NCBI GenBank assembly: GCA_964580055.1
Contig: CAZOJI010000003.1
Coordinates: 62,001 to 126,000, forward strand
Source: JBDGYW01 sp964580055
GTDB lineage: Bacteria; Gemmatimonadota; Gemmatimonadetes; Gemmatimonadales; GWC2-71-9
Direction of reading: 5' to 3'
DNA length: 64,000 nt
In this document: piece after piece, positions 1-8,692 of the stretch
Position numbering within the stretch: position 1 is the stretch's first letter
Layout: each line of letters opens with the position of its first letter
Position numbers and translations under genes: made by a program
Notes under the pieces: model-generated
Told to the model about the DNA's origin: nothing
The model's input: only the letters and a program-made list of their open reading frames with translations
Database searches by the model: none

Positions 1-1
1 C

Positions 2-205
2 AGCGGAAACGGATTGCCCGGCCCGGGAGAGGCCGAAGAGGTAGGGCACGAGGTCTACCCACTGACAGACACTGAGTCCACGACTGAGCCGGTTCCCGTA
101 TACAAGGGCAGCGAGCCGCCAAAACCGCAAGGTTCGACAATGATTGCAGCCGGCGCCGCTGCCGCTGCAATCGTGACCGCAGCGCTTGTCCTGATAATGC
201 TCTGA
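2..205 (+). CDS. 3' end of a gene: C-terminally membrane-anchored protein (partial)
   Basis: An open frame runs from the window edge to a TGA at 203-205, so the start lies outside the window. A TTG at 14 is possible but has no ribosome binding site. The visible part is acidic and proline/threonine-rich, then ends in one hydrophobic segment of about 20 residues (AAAAAIVTAALVLIML) directly before the stop. This is the layout of a tail-anchored or C-terminally anchored membrane protein. Ten bases separate it from the FHA-protease gene, so the two are probably co-transcribed. No family can be assigned from this fragment. Confidence 0.5.
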   Translation, partial: SGNGLPGPGEAEEVGHEVYPLTDTESTTEPVPVYKGSEPPKPQGSTMIAAGAAAAAIVTAALVLIML

Positions 206-215
206 GCAGGCACAG

Positions 216-1688
216 GTGAAAGCCCAACTCAAGATTCTGAGCGGTACACTTGCCGGGCAGGTAAAGGTATTCTCGACGGCGCCCATCGAAATTGGCAGGC
301 ATCCTTCCTCCCATCTTCAATTCGACCCCGATCTCGATCTTGACGTGTCAGGGCGTCACGCCGTAATCACATTGAAGGGCTCCCACTGGATCATTCGTGA
401 TCGCGGCAGCATGAATGGCACTCTGGTGAACGGGCATACCGTTGCCAGCGAGACCACCCTGGACGACACCGACCAGATAAGGTTTGGCCTCACGGGACCA
501 ATCGTCGAGTTCAGGTTGGTTCCGGACAGCACTCCCGACGGCATTCTCGAAACCGCGAAGGCGCGCGCCAAGCCGGAATCGCCAAGAGCGGCAGCAAGGC
601 CAACAGGGAGAGCCACAGCCCGTGAAGTCCACAACGAGCCACCCACACCTAACGCTGAGTCCGAACATTCGGGCAGCACAACGCAACGTGTGCGCGTCGA
701 AGTCAGCCGCCAGACCAGAAAACTGCGAGCTCTCACAGTAGTACTGTTCTTCATCCTTCTGGCAGTGGCCGGCGCGTTCTTCTATCAGACCAACCGGCAG
801 AGACGCCAGCGGGAAGCTGAGATCGCCGCCGTTGAGGCGCGCACTGACAGTATTCTCGAGGCGGCCGCCACGGCAATCAACACTCTCGAAGGGCAGGTAG
901 AAGGACTCGGCGCGACACTGAGGCAATCGCAAGCAGAGGTTGGGCGCCTGAGAAGCAGCCTTGCAGCGGCTCAGGAATCCGGCAGCGAAGAAGAGGTGCG
1001 AGAACTCCGACGTCAACTAGCCGACGCTTCTCAAGCTCTCTTGCACCTGGAGGCGGCGGCCGACGTTGATTACAGCTCGATAGTCGACGCCAATCAACGA
1101 GCGGTCGCCATCGTCTGGGCCGATCTCGGGGATGGCAACATCGAGGTTGGGACTGCGTTCGCAGTTAGGTCCGACGGAACCATGCTAACCTGCCGTCATG
1201 TCGTTGCAGGAGAAGACGGGTCAATACAGCCACAGCGATTGGCCATCAAATTCGCCGACTCTTACCAGGTGTTTCGAGCACAACTGCTAGCGGTGTCGAA
1301 CGATGCAGATTTGGCGGTCGTCAAGGTGAACATCCGCGGTGGCATCCCGACAATTGAGGGATTCAATCAGAGGCCAGACACTCTCAGACAAGGCGATCCC
1401 GTCGCTGTTATCGGATTCCCCATGGGCACAAGCCTTCCGATGACAGACGCCGGAGAATCCGGTACCATCGCGCGCACCACTTTCGGGGCCGGGTCTGTTT
1501 CCAAAACTCTCGCGGACTTGGTACAGATCGACGGTTACGGAGCGAGGGGAGCCAGCGGCAGCCCGATATTCGACCGTAATGGAGAGGTTGTGAGCATCTT
1601 GTACGGTGGGGAGCCCGGATCCGAAGGTAGAATAGTCCTCAGCGTACCGAGTACTCTTGCACTCGAGTTGCTAGAATCAGTTCCTTAG
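216..1688 (+). CDS. FHA domain - transmembrane - coiled coil - trypsin-like serine protease
   Basis: A 490-residue protein with a GTG start. Residues about 1-95 are a forkhead-associated (phosphothreonine-binding) domain with its usual IGRH, SGRH and NGTLVNG landmarks. A polar linker follows, then a membrane helix near residues 172-192 (LTVVLFFILLAVAGAFFY), and a predicted coiled coil to about residue 285. The C-terminal domain is an HtrA-like protease with a plausible triad: His328 in TCRHVV, Asp365 in DADLAVV and Ser447 in GASGSP. With the helix as a signal anchor, the FHA domain would be cytoplasmic and the protease periplasmic. I see no PDZ domain. The arrangement suggests a protease whose location or activity depends on a phosphorylated partner; that is inference. 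Function in the cell is unknown. Confidence 0.85.
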   Translation: MKAQLKILSGTLAGQVKVFSTAPIEIGRHPSSHLQFDPDLDLDVSGRHAVITLKGSHWIIRDRGSMNGTLVNGHTVASETTLDDTDQIRFGLTGPIVEFRLVPDSTPDGILETAKARAKPESPRAAARPTGRATAREVHNEPPTPNAESEHSGSTTQRVRVEVSRQTRKLRALTVVLFFILLAVAGAFFYQTNRQRRQREAEIAAVEARTDSILEAAATAINTLEGQVEGLGATLRQSQAEVGRLRSSLAAAQESGSEEEVRELRRQLADASQALLHLEAAADVDYSSIVDANQRAVAIVWADLGDGNIEVGTAFAVRSDGTMLTCRHVVAGEDGSIQPQRLAIKFADSYQVFRAQLLAVSNDADLAVVKVNIRGGIPTIEGFNQRPDTLRQGDPVAVIGFPMGTSLPMTDAGESGTIARTTFGAGSVSKTLADLVQIDGYGARGASGSPIFDRNGEVVSILYGGEPGSEGRIVLSVPSTLALELLESVP

Positions 1689-1698
1689 TTGTAGAACT

Positions 1699-1712
1699 CG
1701 GCCCGCGGGCCG
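1699..1712. terminator. Perfect GC palindrome between convergent genes
   Basis: CGGCCCGCGGGCCG lies 10 nt past the protease stop, in the 197-nt space before the converging agmatinase gene ends. It can form a short GC hairpin but no run of T follows on either strand, so intrinsic termination is only a possibility. Confidence 0.25.
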
Positions 1713-1885
1713 TATTCCTGGAATTGACTTACCACTTCATGAATCAGCGTTGTAGCCGACAAGCACTCGAATGTGGTCGATGCGTCGCGACCAAATCAGA
1801 CCTGAAGGGTGCAGCATCAATGTCGATGGTGCGCGGGTTCCGCTGTTCGGTGAGGCGCGGATCCGCATAATCGTGGCTGGTCATC

Positions 1886-2842
1886 TCATTCGTGTTGACT
1901 CGCCTGACCCCCACGATCTTTGGTGTAGTAGCCAATCAACTTGTACGCGAGCTTTGCAGCAAGCGCGTCCGGTGCAGCCATGCCCGGTATCGGAGCCAAC
2001 TCCACAACATCGCAACCGACAACCGTCTTTTCCGCGAACACTCGCTCGAGTAATTCCAGTGTGGGGTACCACGTGCCGCCGCCCGGTTCCGGCGTACCAG
2101 TGGAAGGCATCAGCGACGGGTCGAAGTAATCGACATCGACGGTCAAGTACACCATCTCGTCCAATGCATCGAGCACGCGTTCGATCCAGATATCCGAGGA
2201 TAGTTCGTGTCCGAACACGATCGGTATATCTCGACGCCGCGCCAAAGCCCGTTCTGCCGAGGTCATGGATCTGATTCCCACAGGTACGAGACGCACCCGC
2301 TCGTGCACAACATGCATCGCACAAGCGTGTGAGAATGGAGTTCCTTCGTACTCGGTACGCAGATCAGTATGTGCATCGAGTTGCAGAACTGATAGGGTTC
2401 GCTCCGGCAATCGGTCCGCGTGCTCGAGGATGACCGGACTCGACACGCTGTGCTCACCGCCCAACATCAAGACGAACTTCCTCTCGTCGAGCAACAGGCC
2501 CAGTGCCTCTTTCAAGGTAGCAAGAGCGACTTCCGGCCCGCTGTCGGGGAGTACGAGTTCAGGCAAAGTGTGTACGCCTATCTCGTGCGGTTCGGAATCC
2601 AGCTCGTGGTCATACAACTCCAGAAAGCGTGAGGCGTGAATGATCGCGCGAGGGCCGAACCGCGTGCCGGTACCAAATGAGACTGTTGCTTCGTATGGGA
2701 CGGGCAAGACGACAACGGGACAATCGTCAAACGTGGATTCGGACGCGGGCACACCCAAAAACGAATCTGGAGGTCCCCAGGGAAGGCGCCGCAAAGCTTC
2801 GGGCAGCCCCGGAGGAGCGCCTCTGTCTCGAAACTCGTTCAT
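1886..2842 (-). CDS. speB: Agmatinase / arginase-family ureohydrolase
   Basis: A 318-residue protein of the ureohydrolase family. The binuclear manganese ligands are all visible: His in GGEHSVSSP, the D-H-D set in QLDAHTDLR and the D-D pair in VDVDYFDPS. Family members hydrolyse agmatine to putrescine plus urea, or act on arginine or guanidino acids. Agmatine is the likely substrate because its ATG overlaps the stop of an arginine decarboxylase gene by 4 nt (ATGA), so the two steps arginine to agmatine to putrescine are encoded together and translationally coupled. Length is normal for agmatinases (about 300-320). It is the last gene of the minus-strand run that starts at glyS. Confidence 0.9.
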   Translation of the reverse strand: MNEFRDRGAPPGLPEALRRLPWGPPDSFLGVPASESTFDDCPVVVLPVPYEATVSFGTGTRFGPRAIIHASRFLELYDHELDSEPHEIGVHTLPELVLPDSGPEVALATLKEALGLLLDERKFVLMLGGEHSVSSPVILEHADRLPERTLSVLQLDAHTDLRTEYEGTPFSHACAMHVVHERVRLVPVGIRSMTSAERALARRRDIPIVFGHELSSDIWIERVLDALDEMVYLTVDVDYFDPSLMPSTGTPEPGGGTWYPTLELLERVFAEKTVVGCDVVELAPIPGMAAPDALAAKLAYKLIGYYTKDRGGQASQHE

Positions 2843-3399
2843 CCGCAGAACACCACAGCACTAATCACCGTGACCCATTTGCCGTCATCCTGCGCTTCAG
2901 CGGTGCAAGACTTGTTTCTGGTCTTGACTATCTTACCCGACAGCTTCCACTGTTCTTTTCTCTCATCCCAAGCCTGGTCAGGATCAAAGGGAACGTCCAG
3001 CACAGTCGCCAGCATGCTTGCCGCCAAATCTTCGGCGTAATCACCGGCGGTTGACCTCTTCGTGCCGAAAGCATGGTGCTCAGAGATGTAACCGTAATGA
3101 GCCGGGTCTGCAGGTATCGCCAATCCTATCGACGTAGTGGCACGCCGGGACGGCTCGTTGGTCGCTGCTTCCGCTACCACCGCAAACGCTATTTGGCCGG
3201 GGCTCAGAAGACTCAACCCTTTCTCACGTGAAATGAGGCGGCAGTGAGGCGGCCAAATCGAGCTCACCCTGACGAGGTTGAATTGTGCGATGTGCGCCTG
3301 ACGAAGCGCCATCTCGAAGCTGGTCAGCTTCTCTTTGTGTCTACCCACACCCTGCGTGAGAAAGGCCTGCTTCGGTACCGGAAACCCTGTATCAATCAT
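2839..3399 (-). CDS. pdaD: Pyruvoyl-dependent arginine decarboxylase
   Basis: A 186-residue protein that makes agmatine from arginine. The start is the ATG at 3399, preceded by AAGGAG about 9 nt upstream; the longer open frame to 3474 has no such signal. The self-processing site is visible as VRVSSIWPP: family members cleave between the two serines (Ser46-Ser47 here) and turn the second into the catalytic pyruvoyl group, giving beta and alpha chains. The C-terminal part (EHHAFG, AEDLAASMLA) also fits the family. It belongs to the pyruvoyl type best known from archaea and chlamydiae, not the PLP-dependent SpeA type. It overlaps speB by 4 nt. Confidence 0.9.
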   Translation of the reverse strand: MIDTGFPVPKQAFLTQGVGRHKEKLTSFEMALRQAHIAQFNLVRVSSIWPPHCRLISREKGLSLLSPGQIAFAVVAEAATNEPSRRATTSIGLAIPADPAHYGYISEHHAFGTKRSTAGDYAEDLAASMLATVLDVPFDPDQAWDERKEQWKLSGKIVKTRNKSCTAEAQDDGKWVTVISAVVFCG

Positions 3400-3423
3400 T
3401 GCATCACACTCCTTGGTGCTCCC

Positions 3424-3438
3424 GTGCCAATATGGCAC
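3424..3438 (-). promoter_or_regulatory. Inverted repeat upstream of the arginine decarboxylase gene
   Basis: GTGCCA-TAT-TGGCAC forms a perfect 6-bp stem with a 3-nt loop, 25 nt before the pdaD start and just ahead of its AAGGAG. It could be an operator or an mRNA hairpin near the ribosome binding site. No known polyamine regulator site is recognised. Confidence 0.3.
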
Positions 3439-3488
3439 CCCACTGCGTTGGCGAGTGGCCAAGGCACCAATCAATGGGCGTTACGACC

Positions 3489-3878
3489 CTAACAACTCTC
3501 TCCATACCAGAGATCCGGCGAGATCTCCACCGGAGGTTCCGTCTCTCCTGATCTATGGAGCACACCACGAATAACGTGCTCGAGCACAGTCGGTGGACTC
3601 TCCCCCACTTCCTCAACCGCTATCCTATCATGTCCCCGTTTCCTCCCGCGCAGGACAATCATGTAGCTCGCAGTGAATATGCGACGTCGTTCCGCATCAG
3701 ATCGGCATGCAACCAGTGCCACACCCCATTCTCTCTCCTCACGGCGGACCGGCGGGAACAGCCATATTCCCTCGATACTGGTTGGTTCGAGGCGTTTCGC
3801 CAGAGCCTCGGCCACACGCGTCCATCCAGGACCGAGTCCAGTGGAAAGTGCTGATCCGGAAATCGAGGCTGGTGCCAT
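3489..3878 (-). CDS. Conserved-looking hypothetical protein (129 aa)
   Basis: Unrecognised. The frame encodes a charged soluble protein with an Arg-rich middle (RREEREWG, RGRKRGHD) and no membrane segment or signal peptide. It sits in the minus-strand operon between priA (132 nt upstream) and pdaD (89 nt downstream) and has codon use like its neighbours. The phrase IEGIWLFPPVRREEREWGV followed by two more strand-like stretches suggests a small alpha/beta fold, but no family motif can be named. The start ATG has only a weak GGTGAT upstream, so the exact N terminus is uncertain. Confidence 0.6.
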   Translation of the reverse strand: MAPASISGSALSTGLGPGWTRVAEALAKRLEPTSIEGIWLFPPVRREEREWGVALVACRSDAERRRIFTASYMIVLRGRKRGHDRIAVEEVGESPPTVLEHVIRGVLHRSGETEPPVEISPDLWYGESC

Positions 3879-4010
3879 GGAATCACCATTTGTAGCGTCA
3901 GCGTTTGGACTTCGCCAATGCTCAGATACGTGTGGTCAAACTCCGAGCGAGAATGCCCGGCAACAACGCGAACCAAGATATCGGCGCATGGGCCGCTCAA
4001 CAAGGACGCG

Positions 4011-6428
4011 CTACAGCACCGCTACCGGGTCGCGATCAAAGACTATACGCAGGGCCGCGCTTTCGGTATGAGGTGCACGACGCGACGCATAGCGCGTCAC
4101 GCGACCAATCATGGATTTCTCGACACCCCGATACATGACGTGCCAACGCCAGCGTCCCTTGATACGGGCTAGTGGCGCTGGCGCCGGTCCCAGGACCTCT
4201 ACTTCCCCTCTTGCCCGCGCATTCACTAGTCCTCTGAGCCATTCGGCGATATCGACGGCTGCGTCGGCAACCTTTTGTTCATCGAGGCCGCTGACGACAA
4301 TATTGACCAGCTGGACATGCGGCGGATAGGAAGGCGATCTCCTGACTTCCAGCTCGTGGCGCGCAAAGGCCTCGAAATCGTGACGAGCGGCAGTCTGAAG
4401 AGCATAGTGTTGCGGTGTACGTGTCTGAACCAGAACACTCCCCCCTTCGGGGCCGCGCCCGGCCCTCCCGGCCACCTGTGCTATCAGTTGAAACGTCCGT
4501 TCGGCAGCCCGAAAATCCGGAAGGTGCAGGCCGGTGTCAGCGTCCACGACTCCAACCAGAGTTATTCCGGGGAAATCCAGTCCTTTTGCCACCATCTGCG
4601 TTCCGAACAGGATATCGATCTTGCGTTTGTCGACGGCTTCGAGAATTCGGCTGTGGGACCAACGTGCCGTGGTAGTATCAGCATCCATCCGAGCCAAACG
4701 AGCTTTCGGAAACCGCTCGGCAAGCCAGCGCTCGAGATGCTGCGTTCCAGTACCTCTCTCTCTACTCCGCGTGCCTCCGCAATCAGGGCATTTCAGCGGC
4801 ATGCCGGTATCGTGCCCACAATAGTGGCACCGCAGTCTCTCAGGAGTCCTATGAACCGTCAGAGAAATGCTGCAGTGGGGGCACTCGGCAACCCCGCCGC
4901 ACTCGGAGCACTGAAGAAAGTTCGCAAACCCCCTCCGGTTGAGGAGCAGGATAGCCTGCTGGCTTTGTCCAAGTGTTTCGCTCAATGCGTGATCCAATGC
5001 CTTGGACCATGGAACAGCGCCGCTGTCGGGCACGCGCTGTTCCGTTCTCATGTCAAGCAGTGTTACCGATGGCAGTGGGCGCTCGCCGACCCTTTGCGGG
5101 AGCGACACCGAGACGTACCGGTTTCTGGCAGACCAAGTCTCTAACGACGGCGTCGCGCCACCCAACACAATCCGAGCATCCTCGATATTGGCGCGCCTCA
5201 ACGCCACTTCGCGAGCATGATATCGAGGCGCCTCACCATGCTTGTAGCTTGCGTCGTGCTCCTCGTCCACCATTATAACGGCCAAGTTTCGTACCGGGGC
5301 AAAAACCGCTGAACGGGCGCCGACAACGACACGCCGTTGTCCGGAGGCGAGAGCGCGCCACGCGTCGGCTCTCTCTCCGTCAGACAACCCCGAGTGCAAA
5401 ACTGCGACATTGTCGCCGAACGCACCGATCACGCGTGAGATTGTCTGTGGAGTGAGCGAGATTTCGGGAACCAGGACAATCGCTCCTTTCCCTCCCTCGA
5501 CTTCCTCCCGAAACGTTTCCAAATACACCAGAGTCTTCCCGCTGCCTGTGACACCCCACAACAAGGCCGCTTCGCCGAGAGGTGTTTTACGGATCGCATC
5601 CACAGCAGCCCGCTGTTCAGCATTGGGCGAAGGCGGAACGGTTCCCGGTATGTCGCTGAATGGATCGCGAAGCCTCTCACGGGTGTCAGGCCGCACGAGT
5701 CCTCGTTCGAGCAATCCTTTGATGACTGCGGGCGAGAACCCGAGCTGCATGCGCAGATGGCTCGACGGAGCCTCGCCGCCGAGAGCTTCCAGGACCTCGT
5801 ACAATTCGCGCTGCCTAATTGCCCGCCCGAAGGTTCGCTCACGCTCCAGGATAGAGGGAAGCTCCCGAGCGATGACTATTATTTCCTCACTGCCCGGCTT
5901 GGGTCCCAGGCGCGCGGGCTCGGTCTCGAGCACGATGTCACCACGACGCGCCAGTCTTTGAAGCGTGTCCCAGACGGGGCGCCTGAGTCTCCGGGCGAGG
6001 CTTGCCGCGGCCATCCTCCCTCCAGAGCTCCGGATGAGTTCCAGCACCTCACGACTGCGACCGCCAACACTTGTCCGGGACACTACAACGCGTGCAACGA
6101 GACGCGACCCTCCCCACAGCGCCGACGGCATCATTGCACGCAGAGTCAGACCGATAGGTGTCGTGTAGTAGTTCGATATCCAAGCACCTAGCTCAAGCAG
6201 CGGTGAGGGTATCAGAGGGTCGGCATCCGGCGCCAGCAACACAGGCTTCAGTCCTTCCGTTGCCCCATCATCGACTTCAAGCACGACCCCGATCATTTCG
6301 CGCGACCTTACCGGCACCAGCACACGGGCACCGGGTGTAACCCGGTCCGCGAGGCTCGTCGGAACTGCGTATGAGTACGGCTTGAGTGCAGGAATGGGCA
6401 GTGCGACTACACAGGCGGTAGCTAGCAT
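4011..6428 (-). CDS. priA: Primosomal replication restart helicase PriA
   Basis: An 805-residue SF2 helicase that recognises stalled forks and reloads the replicative helicase. The start ATG at 6428 has AGAGG upstream and gives the usual N terminus (ALPIPALKPYSYAVP); the frame extends 23 codons further without support. An N-terminal DNA-binding region is followed by Walker A (WGVTGSGKT), the DEEH box, the zinc-binding insertion with eight cysteines (CSECGG, CPHC, CHYCG, CPDCGG) and motif VI QVAGRAGRG. Length and domain order are normal for PriA. It lies 16 nt after the methyltransferase gene in the same operon. Confidence 0.97.
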   Translation of the reverse strand: MLATACVVALPIPALKPYSYAVPTSLADRVTPGARVLVPVRSREMIGVVLEVDDGATEGLKPVLLAPDADPLIPSPLLELGAWISNYYTTPIGLTLRAMMPSALWGGSRLVARVVVSRTSVGGRSREVLELIRSSGGRMAAASLARRLRRPVWDTLQRLARRGDIVLETEPARLGPKPGSEEIIVIARELPSILERERTFGRAIRQRELYEVLEALGGEAPSSHLRMQLGFSPAVIKGLLERGLVRPDTRERLRDPFSDIPGTVPPSPNAEQRAAVDAIRKTPLGEAALLWGVTGSGKTLVYLETFREEVEGGKGAIVLVPEISLTPQTISRVIGAFGDNVAVLHSGLSDGERADAWRALASGQRRVVVGARSAVFAPVRNLAVIMVDEEHDASYKHGEAPRYHAREVALRRANIEDARIVLGGATPSLETWSARNRYVSVSLPQRVGERPLPSVTLLDMRTEQRVPDSGAVPWSKALDHALSETLGQSQQAILLLNRRGFANFLQCSECGGVAECPHCSISLTVHRTPERLRCHYCGHDTGMPLKCPDCGGTRSRERGTGTQHLERWLAERFPKARLARMDADTTTARWSHSRILEAVDKRKIDILFGTQMVAKGLDFPGITLVGVVDADTGLHLPDFRAAERTFQLIAQVAGRAGRGPEGGSVLVQTRTPQHYALQTAARHDFEAFARHELEVRRSPSYPPHVQLVNIVVSGLDEQKVADAAVDIAEWLRGLVNARARGEVEVLGPAPAPLARIKGRWRWHVMYRGVEKSMIGRVTRYASRRAPHTESAALRIVFDRDPVAVL

Positions 6429-6444
6429 GGACCTCTGGTGACAA

Positions 6445-7194
6445 TCACTGCGGTTGGGTTTCCGGCAGACGGGAACCCTTGACAAACGACAGGCCAAGGA
6501 CGCGTTTGCGGGCCAAGCGTTGCAGAGCCAACATTTCGCGACTCAACACGGTACGCACACCCACCCAGCCTGCTGCATGCCACCCCCTGACCGCGAGGGA
6601 AAACATACCAGGCGTAAACCAGTAACCGTCCTTTACAGCTTCTTCCACGCTGAGTTCTACCGCCCCTGACTCGCGAAGGCAGCGCTTCCACCTCATCGTC
6701 ACACGAGGCGAAAACCCCAGCGACTCGATCAGTTTCTGGTCCGATTCACGAGGCGTTTGCAGCCAGGAGGGTGCGACTACAACCACGTTTCCCGTCGGTC
6801 TCAACACGCGCACAGCTTCACGTAGAACTGCTTCCCAGGCTACATCGCGCATGAACAACAGGTGTACTACAACCGTGTCGAAGACGCAGTCCTCGTGAGG
6901 TAGATTCGTAGGGTCTGCATGTTGAAAGGTGACGGTACCCGTCAGATCCGTGCCGCGCACACGTGCCTCCGCATCCTCGATTGCTACCTGATCTGGGTCC
7001 AAGCCTTGGACCATCGATCTGAATTTCCGCGCCCACCAGACGACGGCCCGACCAGACCCACATCCGACCCAGAGCGTCTCACCGCCTTCGCTCGCGTTGG
7101 CGATATCAGCGACCCTTTTCGAGATTGGTTCCGCCACCTCTCCCCATGGTTGCAGAATTGTGAGCAGCACCGTGGGAGTCAGCCGAATGGTCAT
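6445..7194 (-). CDS. Class I SAM-dependent methyltransferase
   Basis: A 249-residue protein with a Rossmann methyltransferase core. Motif I is WVGCGSGRAV, followed by the acidic end of strand 2 in QGLDPDQ, then DTVVVHLLFMRD at motif II and a VLRPTGNVVVVAP motif III, as in UbiE/type 11 methyltransferases. The C-terminal 90 residues are basic and hydrophobic and not diagnostic. The substrate cannot be inferred. It lies between the peptidase gene (40 nt upstream) and priA (16 nt downstream), so it is probably co-transcribed with both. Confidence 0.85.
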   Translation of the reverse strand: MTIRLTPTVLLTILQPWGEVAEPISKRVADIANASEGGETLWVGCGSGRAVVWWARKFRSMVQGLDPDQVAIEDAEARVRGTDLTGTVTFQHADPTNLPHEDCVFDTVVVHLLFMRDVAWEAVLREAVRVLRPTGNVVVVAPSWLQTPRESDQKLIESLGFSPRVTMRWKRCLRESGAVELSVEEAVKDGYWFTPGMFSLAVRGWHAAGWVGVRTVLSREMLALQRLARKRVLGLSFVKGSRLPETQPQ

Positions 7195-7234
7195 AGGACC
7201 AACATACCGCGGAGATGAGTTCGGGCAAGCGCCT

Positions 7235-8692
7235 TCAAGACAGCGTCTCCTCCACGCGCTCGAGAATGGGCTCGAATGTCAAGGACGTTCCCACCACCGA
7301 CAATGCGAGCTCGTTAGCTGGCTGTGCCTGGCCCAGGCCCATCAGTTCGCTCACGAAAGAGCCGGCTCTGGGATTTCGGAACCAATCACTGTCGAAACGG
7401 TCTCGCAGAACTGAAGTGAGCATCGCCTGTAGCTGCCATGCTCGCAGATACCGGGCGCAATAGAGCGCAGGATCCACATCCGATAGGCAATCGTCCTCGG
7501 AGTAGCGGAATCTCGTGGCTTCTGTCAACTTTTCCGAGTATAGGGGATCGACGCCTTCAAAGTCGCTTTCGTGCAGAGCCAATTCGTAGATCAGTTTCGC
7601 CGCATACCTGCGCAACAAATAGAGTTCGTGTACTGCGAGGTCACGGACCAGTGTTCCAACCTCGTGCGCGCTCAGTTCCACGTACCTCTCGAGCCATTTT
7701 CTGTCTAAGGTGAGATGATCCCACAGCATCGCATACCCCTCGGTGACAGAGTTGTCGCCAAGCCAACGTGCTTCGAATGGCATTTCGGGTGCAGGAGAGG
7801 CAAAATGCATAGCGTGTCCCAACTCATGCCAGAACGTTCGATAGTCCACGTGTCCACCTTGCGGGCGCAGCACAAGGTACACCTCGGTTGGCACCTTGAC
7901 CGGAACGCAGAATGCCCGCGGCTGCTTTCCTTCGCGCTCGCCGGTATCGAACCTGACATACCCGCCACGATAGATGTCCAGGCCCATTTCACCCATCTGT
8001 CGTGATGACGTTTCCAGCATCGTGTCAGGATCGAATGCCCGGTCAAAGGCGTCGGCTCTAAAAGTCCAAGCGACGTCCGCCCGGACGAGGTCGCGCTCAT
8101 GCAATCCCAGTCTGCGTCGCACCAAATGCTCCAGGCATTCCGAATACATGTCCTGGGAAGCTGCCAGAAACGCGACGGCTTGCTGACTGAGTTCCTTGAA
8201 GTCTATTCCCGTCAGAGCGGCAAGGGTCTCGACGTAACCTCCAATTCCGAGTTGAGCCATCACCTGGTGCTCCAGACGGAAACGCTCTCGCCGGAGATCG
8301 TCCAATTCCTTCGCACTCGCACCGGAACGAGCCTTGTCGAGCGCAATCCTGAACACCCTGTCCTGAGAATTCGCCAACTCAATCGGAGCCCGCAGGTAAG
8401 ACACAGACTGGCCGTTCACATCGAGTAGCTTGTTCTGTTCCCAAACAAGCTGCTTCTCATCGAGATGAGCAGTCCTTCTTCCGGTCCTCAGTTCGATCAA
8501 CCATTCCAGCAATACCAGAGATCCGGACTCGCGCACCAGATGCAACGCATCATCACCGAGAAGCGAGTCATATCGATCATAGATCGCTTGAAATGCAGGT
8601 TCCAGCTTATGACCGGCACCAGTGAGGTAGTATTCCCTACCCAGATCCTCCTGCAGAGCTTCGCCCGCGGCTATAACGTCGGCGAGTGTCAC
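7235..8692 (-). CDS. M3-like zinc metallopeptidase
   Basis: A 485-residue protein with a GTG start overlapping the glyS stop (GTGA). The zinc site is His289-Glu290-Leu-Gly-His293 in FWHELGHAMHF, and Glu318 in SVTEGYA lies 25 residues after the second His. That is the spacing of the third ligand in M3 peptidases such as thimet oligopeptidase and oligoendopeptidase F. The rest is mostly helical and charged. It is shorter than typical M3 enzymes (about 600-700 residues), so part of the N-terminal lid may be missing. No signal peptide is seen, which suggests cytoplasmic turnover of oligopeptides. The family call rests on the metal site; the exact subfamily is uncertain. Confidence 0.75.
   Translation of the reverse strand: MTLADVIAAGEALQEDLGREYYLTGAGHKLEPAFQAIYDRYDSLLGDDALHLVRESGSLVLLEWLIELRTGRRTAHLDEKQLVWEQNKLLDVNGQSVSYLRAPIELANSQDRVFRIALDKARSGASAKELDDLRRERFRLEHQVMAQLGIGGYVETLAALTGIDFKELSQQAVAFLAASQDMYSECLEHLVRRRLGLHERDLVRADVAWTFRADAFDRAFDPDTMLETSSRQMGEMGLDIYRGGYVRFDTGEREGKQPRAFCVPVKVPTEVYLVLRPQGGHVDYRTFWHELGHAMHFASPAPEMPFEARWLGDNSVTEGYAMLWDHLTLDRKWLERYVELSAHEVGTLVRDLAVHELYLLRRYAAKLIYELALHESDFEGVDPLYSEKLTEATRFRYSEDDCLSDVDPALYCARYLRAWQLQAMLTSVLRDRFDSDWFRNPRAGSFVSELMGLGQAQPANELALSVVGTSLTFEPILERVEETLS

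Noticed and set aside
1744..1935. Short frames in the gap between the protease and agmatinase genes
   Set aside because: Arg/His-rich, overlapping on both strands, no start signals.
4275..5144. 289-codon plus-strand frame antisense to priA
   Set aside because: Covers the PriA helicase motifs in the opposite strand; no domain and no ribosome site.
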